From contig JAGFJA010000041.1 in NCBI GenBank assembly GCA_024103005.1, forward strand, positions 1-64,000: a DNA stretch of 64,000 nucleotides, given 5' to 3'. This DNA is from Saprospiraceae bacterium (GTDB taxonomy: Bacteria > Bacteroidota > Bacteroidia > Chitinophagales > Saprospiraceae). Below the pieces are notes generated by a model. It made no database searches, was not told where the DNA came from, and saw only the letters and a list, made by a program, of their open reading frames with translations. Within the stretch, counting starts at the first letter, position 1. The number at the start of each line of letters is the position of its first letter. Shown one piece after another: positions 18,397 to 25,777 of the stretch. A program made the position numbers and the translations under genes.

Positions 18397-18609
18397 GGGA
18401 GACGGATACATAGGTATTAATGAATGAAATAAAAGTATTGATAAAGTAACTGTCATATATTATATACATTAATTGGACTCTGATCGGATTTTACAAAGGG
18501 CATTAATCTAAAGGCATTATTCGTCCGAGTCTAATACTTTAGCTATGTATCCTGGCGGAAGGTAAGCCAGTGGACCTTGTAGATAAGTCGAAGTACAGGC
18601 TTGCATCCA

Positions 18610-18685
18610 ATTAAAAAGCCGAAGCAAGATTGCTTCGGCTTTTTAGTTATTGACTCATCATATCACTGATGACCTGCGTTCTCTA
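18610..18685. repeat. 76-bp direct repeat, copy B
   Basis: This is the second copy of the repeat at 16462-16537, and it ends exactly with the htpG stop codon (18683-18685). It is the resident copy, because it forms the natural 3' end of htpG. Confidence 0.9.
18613..18644. terminator. Bidirectional intrinsic terminator (copy B)
   Basis: The same 14-bp AAAAAGCCGAAGCA stem with an AGAT loop as copy A, flanked by A and T runs. It serves htpG from the right and the outer-membrane gene from the left. Confidence 0.85.
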
Positions 18686-20557
18686 TTTCAATTGTTCCAA
18701 ATTGGAATGTATGAAGTCCGTGAGTTCAGCCCCTGTGAGCATTTGCTGGCTCAGGCGGGCAAGGTCATAGAGATATTTGGCTAATTTTTCTCTCTCGGCT
18801 TCATCTTCTATTTTGAGCAGCTTATTAGAGATGAGGGGATGGTTACTGTTGACGACTATGGTGTACATCTCCGGCAACTTACCCATTGAATTGCCCTGCA
18901 TCATCTGCATTTCAGTCATTCTACGCATAAATTCAGGTTTGACGATGACGACCGGATTCTCAGTACTGGAAAGTGGTTTGATTTCCACCTTATTCATAGA
19001 GTTTTGTAATACTTTTTTATAAAGTTCTTCTACTGACTTGATTTCGGATTCAGTCAATACTTCGGGAATCAATTCATCTTTAGCTATCAGCAAGTCGGTA
19101 ACATCAGAATCTATGCGTTTGAAAGTAAACTCACTCTTTTTGTATTCAAGGTGTTGAATAAAGTGGTTGTCGATGATTTGATCCATTTCAAGGATATCAT
19201 ATCCTTTAGCTTTTGCTGATTGGATGTATGCGTGATGATCATTGAGTACATTGGTATAAAGGGCTACTATTTTACCGTCTTTGTCAGTTTGGTTTTCCTT
19301 AATCTTTTCCTTGTATTCTTCGATGGTAAAATATTCGTTTTCAGTATTTTTTAATAAGACACAGGGTAAGATTTTTTCTTCAAACTTTTCGTCTGACAGA
19401 TAGCCATACTTGATGAAGGTGCCTATATCCGGCCATTTTGCCTCATAAGCTTTTCTGTCCTGTTTAAACAGGTCATTCAGTTTTTCGGCTACTTTTTTGG
19501 TGATGTAGCCGGTAATTTTTCTGACATTGCTGTCTGCTTGCAGATATGATCTGGATACGTTGAGCGGAATATCGGGAGAATCTATGACACCGTGAAGGAG
19601 CATTAAAAACTCAGGCACGATTTCTTTAACGTCATCTGTGACAAAGACCTGGTTAGAATATAAGTGAATCTTGTTTTTCTGAATGTCAAAATTGCTCTCA
19701 ATTTTGGGGAAATACAATACTCCTGTCAAGTTAAAAGGATAATCGATATTGAGGTGAATCCAGAATAACGGTGGACGACTGAATGGATATAACTCGTTGT
19801 AAAACGCGATATAATCATCATCTGTCAGATCAGATGGAGATTTTTTCCAAAGTGGTTGAGTATTGTTGATGATGTTTGGAACTTCTATTTCCTTTTCTTT
19901 CTTGTCGTCACCTTCACCTTCTGAAATCGTCTTTTTCTTCATCCCCAGTTGGATTGGTGTTGGGAGGAATTTGCAATACTTATCCAGCAATTCTTCCAGT
20001 CTGGCATTTTCGAGGTATTGCAATGCATCTTCACTCAGGTGTAGGATGATGTCCGTACCACGGGTGGTCTTTGATGAAGGGCTTAATTCAAAACTTGTAT
20101 CGCCGCTACAAGCCCAGATTATAGGCTCAGCACCTTCCTGGTAGGAGAGTGTATCAACTTCAACTTTGTCGGCGACCATAAAGGCGGAATAAAAGCCTAA
20201 TCCAAAGTGTCCGATGATGTTGGCATCTTCTTTATACTTGTCAAGAAATTCCTGAGCACTTGAGAAAGCGACCTGGTTGAGGTATTTTTTGGCTTCTTCG
20301 GCGGTAAGTCCGATACCTTTATCTCTGATGGTAAGTGTCTTGCTTTCTTTATCTGCGATGATCTCGATGGTAAGATCGCCCAATTCTCCCTTGGCAATTC
20401 CCTTGGAAGATAGAGTTTTAAGTTTAGAGGTGGCATCTACTGCATTGGACACCAACTCTCTTAAGAAAATCTCCTGTTCAGAATATAGGAATTGTTTGAT
20501 GATAGGGAAAATATTTTCCGTGCTGACGGTTATTTGTCCTTTTTCCATTTGTTCCAT
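18683..20557 (-). CDS. htpG: Molecular chaperone HtpG (Hsp90)
   Basis: This 624-residue Hsp90 homologue has the N-terminal GHKL ATPase (ELVSNAVDATSKL, IRDKGIGLT, IGHFGLGFYSAFMVADKV), the middle domain with SRSYLQADSNVRKI, and the C-terminal dimerisation region. The length is normal. A charged insertion (KKTISEGEGDDKKEKEIEV) separates the N and middle domains. It is transcribed alone and ends at a strong terminator. Its upstream region holds two TGCCATTTTG direct repeats that may be a heat-shock control site. Confidence 0.97.
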   Translation of the reverse strand: MEQMEKGQITVSTENIFPIIKQFLYSEQEIFLRELVSNAVDATSKLKTLSSKGIAKGELGDLTIEIIADKESKTLTIRDKGIGLTAEEAKKYLNQVAFSSAQEFLDKYKEDANIIGHFGLGFYSAFMVADKVEVDTLSYQEGAEPIIWACSGDTSFELSPSSKTTRGTDIILHLSEDALQYLENARLEELLDKYCKFLPTPIQLGMKKKTISEGEGDDKKEKEIEVPNIINNTQPLWKKSPSDLTDDDYIAFYNELYPFSRPPLFWIHLNIDYPFNLTGVLYFPKIESNFDIQKNKIHLYSNQVFVTDDVKEIVPEFLMLLHGVIDSPDIPLNVSRSYLQADSNVRKITGYITKKVAEKLNDLFKQDRKAYEAKWPDIGTFIKYGYLSDEKFEEKILPCVLLKNTENEYFTIEEYKEKIKENQTDKDGKIVALYTNVLNDHHAYIQSAKAKGYDILEMDQIIDNHFIQHLEYKKSEFTFKRIDSDVTDLLIAKDELIPEVLTESEIKSVEELYKKVLQNSMNKVEIKPLSSTENPVVIVKPEFMRRMTEMQMMQGNSMGKLPEMYTIVVNSNHPLISNKLLKIEDEAEREKLAKYLYDLARLSQQMLTGAELTDFIHSNLEQLK

Positions 20558-20618
20558 ATTAATGTTATTTGTTCAGTTCACTGCCTTGCAATTTGCATGC
20601 CCTGCTTTTGTTTGGTGT

Positions 20619-20648
20619 CAAAATGGCATCACAACTTACAAAATGGCA
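20619..20648 (-). promoter_or_regulatory. Tandem TGCCATTTTG repeats upstream of htpG
   Basis: TGCCATTTTG occurs twice on the minus strand (20619-20628 and 20639-20648), exactly 20 bp apart, which is two helical turns on one face. The downstream copy continues as TGCCATTTTGACA, a TGnCA-N3-TGnCA pattern. The position before a stress chaperone suggests an operator or alternative promoter. Confidence 0.4.
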
Positions 20649-20710
20649 GTTTGATTCGGGTTGATTTTGGTAGTCTGGCAGAGGAATAAGAGTGGTAATT
20701 TATTTTTATA

Positions 20711-20718
20711 TACCTTTG
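20711..20718 (+). promoter_or_regulatory. Promoter -7 element of holB
   Basis: TACCTTTG fits TAnnTTTG and lies 19 nt before the holB ATG, which predicts a very short leader. No TTG box was seen at the usual distance. Confidence 0.5.
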
Positions 20719-20737
20719 CATACGTTAAAGGAAGCAA

Positions 20738-21871
20738 ATGTTTCGGCTGGAAGACATAAAAGGTTTAGATTCATTGAAAAAGGAAATCAGTACATTAGTG
20801 GGTAACGGTCAGTTTCCGCATACTTCCTTATTTATCGGACCGGAAGGAAATGAAAAGCTGCATCTGGCTTATACGACTGCCAGACTTCTTTTATGTGAAA
20901 ATGGTCTTGATGGTGCACTTTGTGGACAATGTTCTGCATGTAAAAAATCGGGGCATTTTACGCATCCCGATATCTTGTTTTCTTTTCCATTTATCAAAAA
21001 AGGAGATTCTGATTCACAGTCTAATGATTTTCTGATGGACTGGAAGGCATTGTTTATGTCCAATCCCTATATGACGGTATTTGACTGGGCATCTCAGCAA
21101 AGTGAAGAGAATAAGATCCCCAATATAACGGCATTTGAATGCAGTCAAATAATCCGTAAGCTCAATATGCGACCTTACGAGGCAAGGCATAAAATTATGC
21201 TGATCTGGATGCCTGAATATCTCGGCAAAGAAAGTAATCGCTTGCTTAAAATTTTGGAAGAGCCGCCGGAAGATACATACATCATCCTCGTCGCTGAAGA
21301 TACAGAGAAGATCCTGAACACTATTCTCTCTCGATGTCAATTGTTTCATGTGGATCCGATGCAAACAGAGGAGATAGAAGCTGTTTTGATGGAGTTTTTT
21401 AAAAAATCACCTGAAGATGCCCGTTCGGCTTCCTTTATGGCAAGGGGAAATATGGCAGAAGCTCTTTCGCTCTTTAATGAAGGAAATTTAGAGAAGAATG
21501 AAGAGTTTGTAAAGTGGTTACGACTGTGTTATAACTTCAATCATCTTGAAATTATAAAGTGGATCGAACACTTTGCGACTTATAGTAAGGAAGTTAGAAA
21601 ATATATTCTTAAATTTGGCATTCATTTCGTCAGTGAAATGTTGCATATAAAATACAATTACGGGTCGGGAAAGGTCAGCTTGCCTGCAGGTATGATTGAT
21701 ACGGCGACCCGGCTTTGTCCACTCCTGAGCTTCGAGAGTATGGAAGAATTAGTCAGGATTCTGGACAGGGAGATTTATTTAACCGAAAGAAATTGCAATG
21801 CAAAGATGCAACTCTTATATACCTCCGGAAAGATACACCGGTTGTTTAACGGGAAGCGTTTTGTAGCGTGA
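20738..21871 (+). CDS. holB: DNA polymerase III subunit delta'
   Basis: This 377-residue clamp-loader subunit has the AAA+ layout with a degenerate Walker A (GPEGNEKLHLAY), as expected for the non-hydrolysing delta' subunit. It has a four-cysteine zinc module (CENGLDGALCGQCSACKK), the ILEEPPEDTYIILVAE strand, and the SRC motif in ILSRCQLF. It loads the sliding clamp in DNA replication. It is followed 22 nt later by ricT, an order common in Bacteroidota. Confidence 0.93.
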   Translation: MFRLEDIKGLDSLKKEISTLVGNGQFPHTSLFIGPEGNEKLHLAYTTARLLLCENGLDGALCGQCSACKKSGHFTHPDILFSFPFIKKGDSDSQSNDFLMDWKALFMSNPYMTVFDWASQQSEENKIPNITAFECSQIIRKLNMRPYEARHKIMLIWMPEYLGKESNRLLKILEEPPEDTYIILVAEDTEKILNTILSRCQLFHVDPMQTEEIEAVLMEFFKKSPEDARSASFMARGNMAEALSLFNEGNLEKNEEFVKWLRLCYNFNHLEIIKWIEHFATYSKEVRKYILKFGIHFVSEMLHIKYNYGSGKVSLPAGMIDTATRLCPLLSFESMEELVRILDREIYLTERNCNAKMQLLYTSGKIHRLFNGKRFVA

Positions 21872-21893
21872 TTTTTTATATAAATTACTAAAA

Positions 21894-23393
21894 ATGGGTT
21901 GCAGTGGATGCAGCACCGATACGGGCAAACCTAAAGGATGCAGATCTAATGGGGGTTGTGGAACCGGAGGGTGTAATAAATTAAACACATTTGACTGGCT
22001 CTCTACCATGGAGTTACATGACCCTACAGAGGATAACCTGGTCGAAGTCAGTTTTAGAAATGGAGCGCATAAATCATTCTTCAGACTACAGGATATAACT
22101 CAGGCAGAGACGGGAGATGATGTAGTGGTAGAGGCAGATGGTGGATATGACATCGGCAGAATTTCGCTTAAAGGTGCCTTGGTTCCTATCCAGATGAAGA
22201 AAAAGTCAGTCGATCCCGGTGCTTCACTTCGCTCTGTTATCCGTTTGGCCAATCAGAATGATATGTCCAGATTGGATCAGGCAATCAGCCAGAATAAGGG
22301 CGCCCTGGTCAAATCAAGGGCTATAGCCGCATCACTTGGTCTGGATATGAAAATTGGCGACGTGGACTATCGCGCCGATATGAAAAAAGCTACATTCTAT
22401 TATACCGCCGATGGTCGAGTGGACTTCAGAGAATTGATACGCCATTATGCTAAGGAATTCCGGGTAAAAATAGAGATGCGCCAGATAGGATCCCGGCAAG
22501 AGTCTTCAAGAATCGGAGGACTGGGTTCATGTGGTCGGGAATTATGCTGTTCGACCTGGTTGACGGATTTTAAGTCAGTCACCACGAGCGCTGCAAGATA
22601 TCAGAATTTAGCCATAAATCAAGCAAAGCTTTCGGGTCAGTGCGGACGTTTGAAATGCTGTTTGAATTACGAGTTGGATGTGTATATGGAAGCATTGGAA
22701 AGTTTCCCTACCAATGCCGATGTACTGAAATACGCCTCCGGGCAATTAAAATTGATTAAAACAGATATCTTCAAGAGATTGATGTTTTATATCAAAAAAG
22801 ATGAAAAAGGCAGGGAAACCTTCCTTACATTGACGGTGGATGATGTCCTTGACTTGCAGCAGCAAATTGCAAAGGGCAATATTCCGGAAGATATTGTCTC
22901 CTCTAAAGTGGAATATATTGAAGAGATAGATAGCATCAAGTCTGAAGACCTCACCGGGCACATTGAACTGCCTGATGAGAAACGAAAAAAGAAGAAAAAA
23001 AACAAAAAACAAGGTGATAGGTCACGCAGGGAAGATCAGTCAGTAAAAGGTAGTAAACCCGACGCCGGACAAAAAAATATCAATCAAAAATCAGAATTTA
23101 CCAATCAGGGTAGCGAGGGTAAAGATAAAGGCGAAAAGAATAAGGGTAGGTTTGATAAGCGAAATAACAGAGATCAAAAAGTGGAAGATAGGGCAGCCGA
23201 CGGAAAAAATCGCAGCCAAAATCAAATCAGACAGAAAGAAAAGCCTGACGCCGGCGGACCTCAACAGGGGAATTCCCAGGACAGGAATAACCGGAATAAG
23301 AACAGAGACAGGAATAAACATCATAAAAACCGCAACTCATCGGGGCAGAAAAAAGGAAATGACAATCAGAATACTCCACCACCCAATAATTGA
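21894..23393 (+). CDS. ricT: PSP1/RicT family regulatory iron-sulfur protein
   Basis: This 499-residue protein has a Cys-rich N terminus (MGCSGCSTDTGKPKGC) and a PSP1 core with GGLGSCGRELCCSTWL and LSGQCGRLKCCLNYE, the cysteines that bind an Fe-S cluster in RicT. In Bacillus the RicT complex promotes RNase Y-dependent mRNA processing; a similar role here is inferred. The C-terminal 140 residues or so are a low-complexity Lys/Asn/Arg/Gln tail that is probably disordered and RNA-binding. It lies between holB and lpdA and is likely part of the holB transcript. Confidence 0.88.
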   Translation: MGCSGCSTDTGKPKGCRSNGGCGTGGCNKLNTFDWLSTMELHDPTEDNLVEVSFRNGAHKSFFRLQDITQAETGDDVVVEADGGYDIGRISLKGALVPIQMKKKSVDPGASLRSVIRLANQNDMSRLDQAISQNKGALVKSRAIAASLGLDMKIGDVDYRADMKKATFYYTADGRVDFRELIRHYAKEFRVKIEMRQIGSRQESSRIGGLGSCGRELCCSTWLTDFKSVTTSAARYQNLAINQAKLSGQCGRLKCCLNYELDVYMEALESFPTNADVLKYASGQLKLIKTDIFKRLMFYIKKDEKGRETFLTLTVDDVLDLQQQIAKGNIPEDIVSSKVEYIEEIDSIKSEDLTGHIELPDEKRKKKKKNKKQGDRSRREDQSVKGSKPDAGQKNINQKSEFTNQGSEGKDKGEKNKGRFDKRNNRDQKVEDRAADGKNRSQNQIRQKEKPDAGGPQQGNSQDRNNRNKNRDRNKHHKNRNSSGQKKGNDNQNTPPPNN

Positions 23394-23416
23394 TAATTAA
23401 TTAAAATCTGTAGAAT

Positions 23417-24817
23417 ATGTCGTATGACGTTATAGTAATTGGATCAGGACCCGGAGGATATATTTGCGCCATCCGTTGTGCTCAACTGGGTCTGAAGACT
23501 GCTATTGTAGAAAAATATAAATCGTTAGGAGGCACATGTCTCAATGTGGGATGTATTCCCTCAAAAGCCTTACTGGATTCATCAGAAAGATATTTCAATG
23601 CTGTCCATCAGATGGGCAATCATGGGATTAATATCGGGAAAATAGAAGTTGACCCTAAAAAGATGTTTGATCGCAAGAAAAATGTGGTGGATACAGTAAG
23701 TAAGGGAGTTGCGTATCTGATGTCTAAGAATAAAATAGATGTGCATTATGGTTTGGGATCTTTTGTCGATTCCACACATCTGAAGGTAACAGGCGATTCA
23801 GGGGAGTCGATATTTGAAAGCAAATATTTTGTGATTGCTACAGGCTCTAAGCCCGTCACACCTGCAGCTTTCAACTATGACAAAAAAAGAGTGATTACTT
23901 CGACTGAGGCCTTATCACTTGGTGAAATTCCTAAAAGCATGGTCGTCATCGGAGCAGGAGTTATTGGCCTGGAATTGGGTTCTGTCTTTGCCAGACTTGG
24001 AACAAAGATCGATGTGGTAGAATTTTCTGATAAGGCTATAGGTACCATGGACCATGATTGTGGTAAGGAGCTGCAGAAAGTACTTAAAAAAGAAGGCTTT
24101 ACCTTCCATTTAAATCACGCAGTTACTTCAGTAAAAGCAACCAAGTCCAAGGTTTCTGTTGAGTTTAAAGCAAACGAAAGTGAAGAAGTTAAGAAATTGG
24201 AAGCTGATTACTGCCTGATAGCGATAGGTCGCCGACCCTACACGGATGGACTGCATCCTGAGGCCGCCGGTGTTATAGTCGATGAAAAAGGCAGAATCGA
24301 AGTCGGCGATCATCTTCGGACCAATGTTCCCAACATTTTTGCTATCGGAGACGTCGTGCGAGGTGCAATGCTGGCTCATAAGGCAGAAGAAGAAGGTGTA
24401 TTTGTGGCTGAAATGATTGCCGGTCAAAAACCTCATATCAATTATAATTTGATTCCTGGAGTGGTTTATACCTGGCCGGAGGTTGCCGGTGTGGGCGAAA
24501 CAGAAGACCAGCTAAAGGCAAGAGGTGCAGCATATAAATTAGGGAAATTTCCCTTTAAAGCACTCGGCAGGGCAAAAGCCAGCGGAGATGAGGCAGGCTT
24601 TGTCAAGGTTCTGGCTGATAAAAATACAGACGAAATTCTCGGCGTACACATGATTGGACCACGAGCTGCCGACCTGATTGCTGAAGGTGTTGTCGCTATG
24701 GAGTATCGTGCTTCGGCTGAGGATATCGGCATAATTTCTCATGCCCATCCGACATATACGGAAGCCATCAAAGAAGCAGCCCTGGATGCTACCGGAAAGC
24801 GACCCCTGAATATTTGA
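23417..24817 (+). CDS. lpdA: Dihydrolipoyl dehydrogenase (E3)
   Basis: This 466-residue flavoprotein reoxidises lipoamide in 2-oxo acid dehydrogenase and glycine cleavage complexes. It shows the FAD motif IGSGPGGYICA, the redox disulfide GGTCLNVGCIPSK, the NAD motif VVIGAGVIGLELGSVFARLG, the second FAD-binding motif FAIGDVVRGAMLAH, and the catalytic HAHPTYTEA near the C terminus. The length is standard. It starts 24 nt after ricT. Confidence 0.96.
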   Translation: MSYDVIVIGSGPGGYICAIRCAQLGLKTAIVEKYKSLGGTCLNVGCIPSKALLDSSERYFNAVHQMGNHGINIGKIEVDPKKMFDRKKNVVDTVSKGVAYLMSKNKIDVHYGLGSFVDSTHLKVTGDSGESIFESKYFVIATGSKPVTPAAFNYDKKRVITSTEALSLGEIPKSMVVIGAGVIGLELGSVFARLGTKIDVVEFSDKAIGTMDHDCGKELQKVLKKEGFTFHLNHAVTSVKATKSKVSVEFKANESEEVKKLEADYCLIAIGRRPYTDGLHPEAAGVIVDEKGRIEVGDHLRTNVPNIFAIGDVVRGAMLAHKAEEEGVFVAEMIAGQKPHINYNLIPGVVYTWPEVAGVGETEDQLKARGAAYKLGKFPFKALGRAKASGDEAGFVKVLADKNTDEILGVHMIGPRAADLIAEGVVAMEYRASAEDIGIISHAHPTYTEAIKEAALDATGKRPLNI

Positions 24818-25026
24818 CGCCGGGACAAAGAAGTATATCAACCGTTATCCGGTTGTTTACACAATATAGAATGTCGGTCTAAATTGATTGGCTACAGGGA
24901 AAATGTTATTCTTTTTGGCCATTTCTGTATTCTGATTATCATGGACAAGGCCGGAGATTTCCTTCTGAAAAAAGTGGCCTATACCAAATACGTCATATAT
25001 GCGTTTAAGTCTATAAATGTCCCTAT

Positions 25027-25698
25027 ATGATTCACACATGGTTCGTGCTTCTTTTATCACTATTTTTTTCGGTTCACCCCGGCTCTGGAATTCAGTTAGA
25101 CGGAACACAGTGGAGGCTGGTTCAGTGTTATTATGACAACAAGTTGCGAGCGGTCAACCATCGGGTAGAGATTCAATTTTCTGACGATATGAAATCCTTG
25201 TCAGGTAATGACGGTTGCTCGGATTTTAGTTGCGATTTATATGTAGCCGGTAATAATTTGTCCTTAACTGAACTGAAATATTCCGGACACAATAAATGTC
25301 TTAATGCCCAGAAAACTAAGGTTTCCAGAGTCTTTACCAATACATTGAAAGCAATGCCGCTGTTTTTGATAAAGGGAGATTACATGACGATGTATCGAGA
25401 TGGTGCGCCCACCCTTGTTTTATCCAAAATAAATACATTTGATGAAGATGTGACAATAATAAAGCGGTCCTACAGGATTGAACCTGTTCTTTACAAAAAG
25501 AAAGGTATAAAGTACATGAAACTCTACGATTATGCGACCGAATCTTTTATTTACCTTGAAAAGATCGAAGGCTTTACATTTAAAAGGGGAAGCTATTACA
25601 ATATTGAAATGAAGACAACTGTCACCGGTACAGGTGACGATGCTACCTATGCCTATGAATTGATAAGAATAGTATCCGAGGATCCTGTAATCAGGTAA
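25027..25698 (+). CDS. Exported META domain protein with DUF4377-like tail
   Basis: This 223-residue exported protein has a signal peptide (MIHTWFVLLLSLFFSVHPGSG). The META (HslJ-like) domain occupies about residues 25-125, with LDGTQWRLVQCYYDN, GNDGCSDFSCDLY and MYRDGAPTLVL. The C-terminal 80 residues (YMKLYDYATESFIYLEKIEGF, TGTGDDATYAYELI) resemble DUF4377. Such proteins are periplasmic or surface lipoprotein-like factors of unknown role in stress or heat tolerance. It is likely transcribed alone and ends at a terminator shared with the opposing gene. Confidence 0.8.
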   Translation: MIHTWFVLLLSLFFSVHPGSGIQLDGTQWRLVQCYYDNKLRAVNHRVEIQFSDDMKSLSGNDGCSDFSCDLYVAGNNLSLTELKYSGHNKCLNAQKTKVSRVFTNTLKAMPLFLIKGDYMTMYRDGAPTLVLSKINTFDEDVTIIKRSYRIEPVLYKKKGIKYMKLYDYATESFIYLEKIEGFTFKRGSYYNIEMKTTVTGTGDDATYAYELIRIVSEDPVIR

Positions 25699-25726
25699 TC
25701 AATGGTTTTTTATTTTGGAAAAAACC

Positions 25727-25777
25727 CAACAGACACAGTAAAATCAAGTCAGAACTACCGTGCCTGTTGTTTTTTTA
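25727..25777 (+). terminator. Intrinsic terminator after the META gene
   Basis: CAACAG at 25727-25732 pairs with CTGTTG at 25764-25769, with further partly mismatched pairing inward, and a T7 run follows (25770-25777). It sits in the convergent gap up to the stop codon of the SprB-repeat gene. Confidence 0.5.

Noticed and set aside
24857-25108. A minus-strand ORF overlapping the META gene start
   Set aside because: It overlaps a clear exported-protein gene on the other strand and has no recognisable features.
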